From contig CAVRWA010000011.1 of the NCBI GenBank assembly GCA_963724805.1, positions 868,001 to 932,000 on the forward strand: a stretch of 64,000 bases of DNA, written 5' to 3'. Each line of letters begins with the position of its first letter. Position 1 is the first letter of the stretch. Source of the DNA: CAVQZA01 sp963724805. GTDB taxonomy: Bacteria > Actinomycetota > Thermoleophilia > Gaiellales > Gaiellaceae. Of this stretch, positions 58,815-64,000 are shown in pieces. The translations under genes and the position numbers were made by a program. The notes under the pieces are model-generated. The model was not told where the DNA came from, made no database searches, and saw only the letters and a program-made list of their open reading frames with translations.

Positions 58815-59438
58815 ATGATCCTCGAATTGACTCCCGACGAGCTGCTCTCGACGACGCGGGCTGTCCGCAAGCGGCTCGATCTCACCAGGCCGGTCGAGCG
58901 GGAGGTCCTCGAGGAGTGCCTCGCGCTCGCCCAGCAGGCGCCGACGGCGAGCTACTCGCAGAACTGGCACTTCGTCGTCGTCACCGATCCCGCGAAGAAG
59001 GCGGCGCTCGGCGAGCTCTGGCGCAGCGTCGCAGGCCCCTACCTCGAGAAGCGCATCGCCGGCGCAGGCGGGCAGCTGGGCCGCATCGGCGACGCTGTGC
59101 ATCACCTCGCCGACCACATCCACGAGGTGCCTGTCCACGTGATCCCGTGTGTCATGGGCCGGACCGAGGACGCGCCCGTCGCGCTGCAGGCGTCACGATG
59201 GGCCTCGATCATCCCCGCCGCCTGGAGCTTCATGCTCGCGGCGCGGTCGCGCGGGCTCGGCTCGGTGTGGACGACTTTCCACCTGATGCACGAGCGCGAG
59301 GCCGCCGAGATCCTGGGGATCCCCTACGACGAGGTGATGCAGGCGGCCCTGATCCCGGTCGCCTACACGATCGGCACCGACTTCAAGCCCGGCGCCCGCA
59401 AGCCGCTCGAGAGCATGGTTCACTGGAACAGCTGGTAG
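58815..59438 (+). CDS. Nitroreductase-family FMN oxidoreductase
   Basis: A 207-residue flavin enzyme. The N-terminal FMN-binding arginine motif is TTRAVRKRLDLTRPVE, followed by LALAQQAPTASYSQNWHFVVV. The C-terminal part has RGLGSVWTTFHLMHEREAAEILGIPYDE and a GTDFKPGARKPLESMVHWN end typical of the family. The ATG at 58815 is leaderless-type behind TAGGGT. The longer upstream frame is antisense to the divergent gene. The last 19 bases overlap the hydrolase remnant. Confidence 0.88.
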   Translation: MILELTPDELLSTTRAVRKRLDLTRPVEREVLEECLALAQQAPTASYSQNWHFVVVTDPAKKAALGELWRSVAGPYLEKRIAGAGGQLGRIGDAVHHLADHIHEVPVHVIPCVMGRTEDAPVALQASRWASIIPAAWSFMLAARSRGLGSVWTTFHLMHEREAAEILGIPYDEVMQAALIPVAYTIGTDFKPGARKPLESMVHWNSW

Positions 59439-59720
59439 GCGCGCAACAACGCGCCCGGGCGCTCCACCCACGGGAAGTGCCCGCAGTCCTCGATACGGCG
59501 GCTCCACGACCGACGGCGGCACGCCTCGCTGGGTGTTGCGGATCGTCTCGAAGACCCCCGAGAGCTCGGCCGCGCAACCCTCTGTGTAATCCGCGATTCC
59601 GGGCCCGCCGTGCAGGAGCAGCGCAGGCGGGCCGTCGCCCCCGCAGTTACCGGCCAGGACGGCTCCGGCGACGGGGACCTCGAACCGCTCTCCGGCATCG
59701 GCCGACCTCGACCGGTTCGG
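59420..59720 (-). pseudogene. Remnant of an alpha/beta hydrolase (internal deletion)
   Basis: One frame still reads FEVPVAGAVLAGN...PPALLLHGGPGIADYTEG and FETIRNTQRGVPPSVV, the start of a proline iminopeptidase-like hydrolase with its HGGPG oxyanion motif. Another frame ends IEDCGHFPWVERPGALLRAYQLF, the catalytic-His C-terminus of the same family, and stops at 59420. The middle, including the nucleophile, is missing, so about 170 codons were deleted and the two ends joined out of frame. Confidence 0.7.
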
Positions 59721-59789
59721 TCGAGTACGGATGCCACGCGGCACTGACAGTGCTAGGTTGGAAATCGCCCAGCTACGGAAGGAGTTCCA

Positions 59790-60110
59790 ATGGCAGATAC
59801 CCCGGTGCTCGATCTGCTCATGAGCATGAACGCCGACGCGATCGAGGCGTCGAGCCTCGACCCGAAGACGCTGATGCTGGTACGCATCGCCGCGCTCGTG
59901 GCGATGGACGCTCCGCCGGTCTCGTACCTCCTCAATCTCGAGATCGCCGGCGAGGTCGAGGTCGAAGCCGAGGACGTCCAGGGCGTCCTGGCCGCCGTCG
60001 CGCCGCTCGTGGGGACTCCCCGCGTCGTCTCCTCGGCCTCCAAGATGGTCCGTGCGCTCGGCATCGAGCTCGATCTCGAGGAGCTCGAGGCGAAGGTCCC
60101 GGAAGCCTAG
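59790..60110 (+). CDS. Carboxymuconolactone decarboxylase-like (CMD/AhpD-fold) protein
   Basis: A 106-residue all-helical protein with the CMD core: SSLDPKTLMLVRIAALVAMDAPPVSYLLNL, then EDVQGVLAAVAPLVGTPRVVSSASKMVRAL. The CXXC of peroxide-reducing AhpD proteins is absent, so it is not a thiol peroxidase-type member. A clear GGAAGGAG ribosome-binding site lies 6 bases before the ATG. TAGGTT at 59753 may be its -10 box. A strong hairpin terminator follows. Confidence 0.82.
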   Translation: MADTPVLDLLMSMNADAIEASSLDPKTLMLVRIAALVAMDAPPVSYLLNLEIAGEVEVEAEDVQGVLAAVAPLVGTPRVVSSASKMVRALGIELDLEELEAKVPEA

Positions 60111-60122
60111 GCTTCCGCGCCG

Positions 60123-60165
60123 CGGCGACGCCGTTCCCGTTGCGAAATGGTGAACGGCGTCGCCG
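60123..60165. terminator. Strong hairpin terminator
   Basis: Perfect 14-bp arms CGGCGACGCCGTTC/GAACGGCGTCGCCG with a 15-base loop, 12 bases after the CMD-like stop. No T-tract follows. The next gene's -10 box begins 8 bases later. Confidence 0.7.
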
Positions 60166-60172
60166 TGTGCCA

Positions 60173-60178
60173 TAGGGT
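60173..60178 (+). promoter_or_regulatory. -10 box TAGGGT, leaderless start
   Basis: TAGGGT is followed by 6 bases and the GTG at 60185. Confidence 0.5.
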
Positions 60179-60184
60179 TGTCCG

Positions 60185-60853
60185 GTGAACTGGCTGGACG
60201 CCGAGCTCGTGCTGATCGCCCTCGCGGCGATGCTGTCGCCGACGACGCTCACCTTCTCGGTGCTCGCGCTCGTGCTCGGCGAGCGGCCGCTTCGGACCGG
60301 GCTCTGGTTCTACCTCGGCGCGCTCACCGCGACGCTGGCGATCGGCGTCCTCGCCGCCTTCGTCCTCGGCAACGCCGCCGCGCCGTCGTCGACAGGAGGA
60401 CAGAAGACCTGGGTCAGCGTCTTCGACATCGTCGCCGCGGTGCTCGCGGCGCTCTACGGCTGGCGGCTGCTGCGGAGCCCGCCCGACCAGGCGAAGACCG
60501 AGAGCATGGTCGAGCGCATGAGCAAGGTCGCCTCGTCGCCCGTGATCGCGGTCGTCGGAGCCGGCGCCGTGCTCGCGAACCCGGGCGGGTTCATCCCCCT
60601 CGCCCTGAAGGCGATCTCGCAGCTCGACCCGAGCACAGCCCAGTACGTCGTCGACTGGGTCTTCTTCACGCTCGTCTCGCTGCTGCCGCTCCTGGTCGCG
60701 ATCATCCTGCTGATCGTCGCGCACGACTGGGCGCTGCGGATCCTCCACGCTGCGCGCGACTGGCTCGTGCGGCGGGCGTGGACGATCGCTGCGGTGATCC
60801 TCTTCCTGCTCGCCGCAGGCCTGCTGCGGAACGGAATCGCCGGCCTGACCTAG
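60185..60853 (+). CDS. GAP/Sap-like (LysE-type) membrane exporter
   Basis: A 222-residue protein with six membrane helices: LVLIALAAMLSPTTLTFSVLALVLG, GLWFYLGALTATLAIGVLAAFVLG and four more. The SP in the first helix and the long cytoplasmic loop SPPDQAKTESMVERMSK fit the GAP family. That family includes proteins for exporting lipids and small molecules. It is related in layout to the gene at 51536-52198. It starts with GTG 6 bases after TAGGGT and overlaps the convergent gene's end by 4 bases. Confidence 0.82.
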   Translation: MNWLDAELVLIALAAMLSPTTLTFSVLALVLGERPLRTGLWFYLGALTATLAIGVLAAFVLGNAAAPSSTGGQKTWVSVFDIVAAVLAALYGWRLLRSPPDQAKTESMVERMSKVASSPVIAVVGAGAVLANPGGFIPLALKAISQLDPSTAQYVVDWVFFTLVSLLPLLVAIILLIVAHDWALRILHAARDWLVRRAWTIAAVILFLLAAGLLRNGIAGLT

Positions 60854-61699
60854 AGCGGCAACTCGTCGGCGAGCCGCTCGACGATCGCCGCGACCGTCAG
60901 CGGCTCGAGACCGGTGAGCCGGCGGTAGTCGTCGGTGACGACGTCCAGCTCGCCGTTGCGGATCGCCTCGTACGAGGTGTGTCCCGCATCGAGCTCCCAG
61001 CCCGAGCGGCCGAGCGCGCGCCAACGCTCGTCCCACTCCTCGTCGCTGGCCGGCTCGTAGGCGTACGGGTCGCCGGTGACCTCCGTCGCGATCCGGGCGA
61101 GGTCGTGGAGGCTGACCGACTCGGGCGTCGTGATGTCGAACACGTGCTCCTCGTGGCCGGGCTCGGTCAGCACGACGGCAATCGCCCTCGCGAGCTCGGG
61201 CCGGTACGAGAAGCTCATTCGCGCCTCGCCGAGCGGCTCCCGCGCCACGCCGTCCGGGTCGAACCAGCCCGGGATGTGATCCGCGTACATCGTGTTCCGG
61301 ATCGCCGTCCACGGCACCCCCGAGTCCGCCAGCATCTCCTCCGTCTCGCCGTGCGAGCGCGCGTGGAGGAAGGTCGCCTCGCGCGAGGCGTTCGCGAACG
61401 AGAGGTAGACGAGCTGCGCGACGCCCTGCCCGTGCCGCGGCTTCGACGAACGAGCGGTGGAGCGGCACGCGGCGCTCTGGGCCCTCGTGCACCGAGGTCA
61501 TGAAGACGCGGTCGCCCTCGTGCAGCGCTCCGGCGAGGAGGTCGGGCCGCCCGTAGTCGGCGGTCACGACCTCCGCGCCGGGAAACTCGGGCGCGCGCGA
61601 CGGGTCCCGGACGAGGAGGCGGAACGGCTCGCCCCGCTCGAAGAGCTCCTCGGCGACGAGCCCACCGACGTGGCCCGTCGATCCCGTCACGACGATCAT
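60850..61699 (-). CDS. NmrA/SDR-type NAD(P)-binding protein, frameshifted
   Basis: The N-terminal part from 61699 reads MIVVTGSTGHVGGLVAEELF, an NAD(P)-binding Rossmann motif, up to RSFVEAAARAG. The rest continues in a second frame from about 61424 (VAQLVYLSFANAS, then MLADSGVPWTAIRNTMYADHIPGWF) and ends at 60850. An extra G in the run CCCTGCCC (61424-61431) explains the shift. Corrected, it is about 282 residues, normal for NAD(P)H-quinone or azoreductase-like NmrA proteins. The shift is either a real mutation or a sequence error. Confidence 0.78.
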
Positions 61700-61742
61700 C
61701 CGGGGCGCAGCGTATCGACGATGCGCCCGGGGTCGAGCCGCC

Positions 61743-63524
61743 CTAGGGCCCGTCGACAGATGGGTCTACGAGGGCAACCGGGCCCATCCCGTCGGCGTCG
61801 GCGGCGTCTGCCCACGAGGCGTCGGCCCAGGAGGCGTCGGCCCAGGAGGCGTCCGCCCACGAGGCGTCCGTCCAGGAGGCGTCGGCCCAGGAAGCATCTG
61901 CCCACGAAGCGTCGGCCCATGAGGCGTCCGTCCAGGACGCATCCGCCCAGGACGCGTCCGCGGATGCCGCGGCAACCCAGGTCGGCGCGTCGAAGAGGAG
62001 GCCGTTGGCAGGATCGTTCGTGAGGAACTGGTCGAGCGCCGCGTTCGCGTTCGGCGGCGTGGTGACCGCTGCGGCGTCGTTGACGCTGACCTCGCCGACG
62101 CCGATCGCCCGGGTCGTGATCCCGGCGGCCTGCTTGGCGGTGAGCATGAGCGCGCCCTTCACCTGGTCGGGCGTCCAGTCCGGGTGCAGAGCGAGCAGCT
62201 GAGCGGCGGCGCCCGCGACGACCGGAGCCGCGAACGAGGTGCCCGAGAGCTCCATGTAGTCGGGCGAGACCACGTGATCGGGCCGCTGCAACTTCAGGGT
62301 CGCATTCGACGAGACCGGCCCGATCATGTAGCGGCCGGGCGCGCCGAGCTCGGGCTTGGCGAAACCGTCCTCGGTGCGGCCCCACGCCGACCAGGGCGCG
62401 ACCGAGTCGTCGAGGGTGCCGAAGGCGCTGCCGATGTCCACAGCGCCGACGGTGATCACGAACGGGTCGTTGCCGGGCGAGTAGAGGACGCCGCTCGGGC
62501 CGGCCGCCGTGCCGTAGTTCCCGGACGCGGCGACCACGACGACGCCGTTCAGCCAGAGCTTCTCGACCGCGCGGTCGAGCGGGTCGTAGTAGAAGTGCGT
62601 GGCGGTCGCCGAGTGCAGCGAGAAGTTCGCGACCTTGATGTTGTAGGTGTCCTTGTTCGCGAGGATCCACTGCGCCGCGGCGACTACGTCCGACGTCCGC
62701 GCCGCGCCGTTGTCGTCCATCACCCTGATCGGAAGGATGTGCGAGTTCGGCGAGGCGCCCGCGTAGCCGTCGTTCCCGCCCGCGGCGATCCCCGCCACGA
62801 ACGTGCCGTGGCCGTCCCCGTCTCCCTGGGCGTCCGGCGTGCCGGAGCTCAGGTTCACCTGCGGGTACGCGCGTCCGAGGAAGTCCTGCTTGGCGGCGTC
62901 GATGCCCGAGTCGACGATCGCGATCGTCGGGGCGTTCGGCGCCGGCTGCCAGCGCGAGCCCCAGAGCTTTGAGTTGCCGGACACGTACGGCCAGAGCTGC
63001 GAGTTGGTGAGCCTCCCGGCCGTCTCGACCGGGGCGTCGAGTGTGACAACGAGCCCTGGGACCTTTGCGAGCCGCATGATCCACTTGGCCTTCAGGTCGA
63101 CCGCGACGCCGTTGATCAGCGAGAGCCGCTTCGACACCGTCCCGCCGTCGCGCTGGCCGTTTGCCGCGAACGCCGACGCAGCCGCGCCCGTACCACCGGT
63201 TGCCTGGATGATCACGTGCAGCCGCTGGTTGCCGTTCGCCTGAGCCCGCTCGAGGAGGGCGGGCGGCACGAAGGTCGACTGCCTGGATGCCTTCGGGGTC
63301 GCGGTCCGGGTCGCCGTCACGAGCGCTGCCTTGGACTGGCCGTTCCCCGGATCGGCGAGCGCCGCGAGAGGTGCACAGAGAGCGAAGGCGGCGACCAGGA
63401 GAGCAGCGGCAAGGCGGCCACCGCGGCCCCAGAGCGCGCTCGAGCGGCGCTCCCCGCCGCGGGTCCCGGATCCCCAGAGAGCACTCTGGCGAGTACCGCT
63501 GTTTCGCTTGCCGTCCGATCCCAT
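61743..63524 (-). CDS. Secreted S8 (subtilisin-like) serine peptidase with ADASW repeats
   Basis: A 593-residue exported protease. A long basic N-terminus with two SALWG motifs leads into a signal helix (LAAALLVAAFALCAPLAALA). A propeptide-like region and the peptidase domain follow. The triad is visible: Asp in TIAIVDSGID, His in GDGHGTFVAGI, Ser in LSGTSFAAPVVAG, plus the oxyanion Asn in VAASGNYG. The C-terminus holds ten tandem ADASW/TDASW pentapeptides. I start at ATG 63524, behind GGGAGGGTCGAG. The frame is open to 63701 but the added part has no signal character. Confidence 0.92.
   Translation of the reverse strand: MGSDGKRNSGTRQSALWGSGTRGGERRSSALWGRGGRLAAALLVAAFALCAPLAALADPGNGQSKAALVTATRTATPKASRQSTFVPPALLERAQANGNQRLHVIIQATGGTGAAASAFAANGQRDGGTVSKRLSLINGVAVDLKAKWIMRLAKVPGLVVTLDAPVETAGRLTNSQLWPYVSGNSKLWGSRWQPAPNAPTIAIVDSGIDAAKQDFLGRAYPQVNLSSGTPDAQGDGDGHGTFVAGIAAGGNDGYAGASPNSHILPIRVMDDNGAARTSDVVAAAQWILANKDTYNIKVANFSLHSATATHFYYDPLDRAVEKLWLNGVVVVAASGNYGTAAGPSGVLYSPGNDPFVITVGAVDIGSAFGTLDDSVAPWSAWGRTEDGFAKPELGAPGRYMIGPVSSNATLKLQRPDHVVSPDYMELSGTSFAAPVVAGAAAQLLALHPDWTPDQVKGALMLTAKQAAGITTRAIGVGEVSVNDAAAVTTPPNANAALDQFLTNDPANGLLFDAPTWVAAASADASWADASWTDASWADASWADASWADASWTDASWADASWADASWADASWADAADADGMGPVALVDPSVDGP
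61809..61975. repeat. 15-bp tandem repeat encoding (A/T)DASW x10
   Basis: Ten in-frame 15-base units encode ADASW, with TDASW at units 3 and 7. The variant spacing of four units suggests a 60-bp higher-order period. Third positions vary among units, so the repeat is kept at the protein level. The last unit breaks into ADAADADG. Confidence 0.85.
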
Positions 63525-63737
63525 ACCCTCGACCCTCCCTGGCCCCAACACGGGGCACCACCGCAGAGCCCGCGAGAGCAACGCCACTCTCGTCCTCGCA
63601 GTGAACCTACAGCCGCCCCGGGCACTGCCCCTCCCCCGAATGGGTGCATCGGTCGGCACTTGAGGAAAATCCCTCGAACGAGGCACGCCGAGCTCCGTCA
63701 ATTGTCAAGTCTCGACCGGTTGGGCGTGGCGGTTCGC

Positions 63738-63743
63738 GATACT
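63738..63743 (+). promoter_or_regulatory. -10-like GATACT before the AraC-type gene
   Basis: GATACT is followed by 6 bases and GTG at 63750, the same layout as at 51524. Confidence 0.4.
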
Positions 63744-63749
63744 CGGGCC

Positions 63750-64000
63750 GTGAGCACCGTTCATCCCGCACGGCATCTCCTGCGCGCCAAGGATCTGGTC
63801 GACGCACGCTTCCGCGAGCCGCTCGATGTGCCTGCGCTCGCGCGCGCCGCCCACGTCTCCCCCGCGCACTTCAGCCGCGAGTTCAAGCGGGCCTTCGGCG
63901 AGACACCGCACCAGTACCTCCTCACCCGGCGGCTCGAGCGCGCGGCGGAGCTGTTGCGCAACACCGACCGCCCGGTGGCTGAGATCTGCTTCACGGTCGG
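63750..64000 (+). CDS. AraC-family transcriptional regulator, N-terminal part (runs off right edge)
   Basis: From GTG 63750 an 83-codon frame continues past the end of the window. It begins directly with the AraC helix-turn-helix domain: HLLRAKDLVDARFREPLDVPALARAAHVSPAHFSREFKRAFGETPHQYLLTRRLERAAELL, then the start of the second helix-turn-helix (VAEICFTVG). The DNA-binding domain is therefore N-terminal, as in the group of AraC regulators that carry a small-molecule (glyoxalase or bleomycin-type) domain behind it. It is divergent from the S8 peptidase. Confidence 0.88.
   Translation, partial: MSTVHPARHLLRAKDLVDARFREPLDVPALARAAHVSPAHFSREFKRAFGETPHQYLLTRRLERAAELLRNTDRPVAEICFTV

Noticed and set aside
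61809..61975. A CRISPR-like array
   Set aside because: The regular 15-bp periodicity is an in-frame coding repeat in the S8 peptidase. There are no spacers.

Overview
The window is GC-rich throughout, with strong G/C preference at third codon positions. Many genes appear to be leaderless: a TANNNT box sits 6-8 nt before the ATG or GTG. These traits and the gene content (RuvCAB, PdxST, Rel, DUF1501/DUF1800 pair, form I CO dehydrogenase, ADASW-repeat S8 peptidase) suggest a free-living, probably soil, actinobacterium, most likely of the Thermoleophilia (Gaiellales/Solirubrobacterales). The class-level placement is inference. No phage, plasmid, CRISPR array or transposase gene was seen. The mobile-looking DNA consists only of short GC-rich hairpin elements between genes.

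Layout. 0-1.4 kb: a cytochrome c maturation locus (ccmE, with ccmF running off the left edge), followed by a repeat-rich spacer. 1.5-9.8 kb: a TIM-barrel endonuclease IV-like protein, a cyclase-AAA-TPR regulator, a secreted BNR protein, and a phosphohexomutase/thioesterase/GAF-like operon. 9.9-27.3 kb: housekeeping genes, including rel, recJ, an MFS exporter, a class V aminotransferase, small membrane proteins, the ruvCAB operon, a YebC regulator, pdxST, an esterase, and a DnaQ/GIY-YIG nuclease fusion behind a clear SOS (LexA) box. 27.4-32.6 kb: a DUF1501/DUF1800 secretion pair, one CAT-anticodon tRNA, and a membrane-fused spermidine synthase-like protein. 33.4-41.3 kb: a stress block with a NarL-type response regulator and kinase, single and tandem universal stress proteins, a Gre-like factor with an altered catalytic tip, and a P2-type cation ATPase. 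It recalls the mycobacterial DosR dormancy regulon. 41.3-50.6 kb: an Opp/Dpp-type ABC importer operon with a sugar-type dehydrogenase and TIM-barrel isomerase, divergent from a LacI regulator with two operator-like sites. 50.6-54.3 kb: small membrane proteins, YjbQ, a methyltransferase and an XdhC-YHS maturation factor. 54.3-58.0 kb: coxMSL, a form I aerobic CO dehydrogenase with the AYRCSFR loop. 58.1-64 kb: DUF4337, nitroreductase, CMD-like and GAP-family proteins, a frameshifted NAD(P)-binding protein, an S8 peptidase with a pentapeptide repeat, and the start of an AraC regulator.

The main unexplained structures are dispersed hairpin elements. At two loci (about 1.0-1.25 kb and 51.24-51.51 kb) the element lies directly behind a gene and the gene's own 3' end is repeated on the far side. 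Other copies or relatives lie at 22.1 kb (extending the pdxT reading frame), 45.2 kb (inside the transporter operon), 21.2-21.3 kb and 25.6 kb (GGGTCAGRC type), and even in frame inside the phosphomutase gene at 7.39 kb. Three genes each carry a single-base frameshift: a GNAT-like gene, the importer's binding protein and an NmrA-like gene. These are either recent decay or assembly errors. One alpha/beta hydrolase survives only as fused ends.
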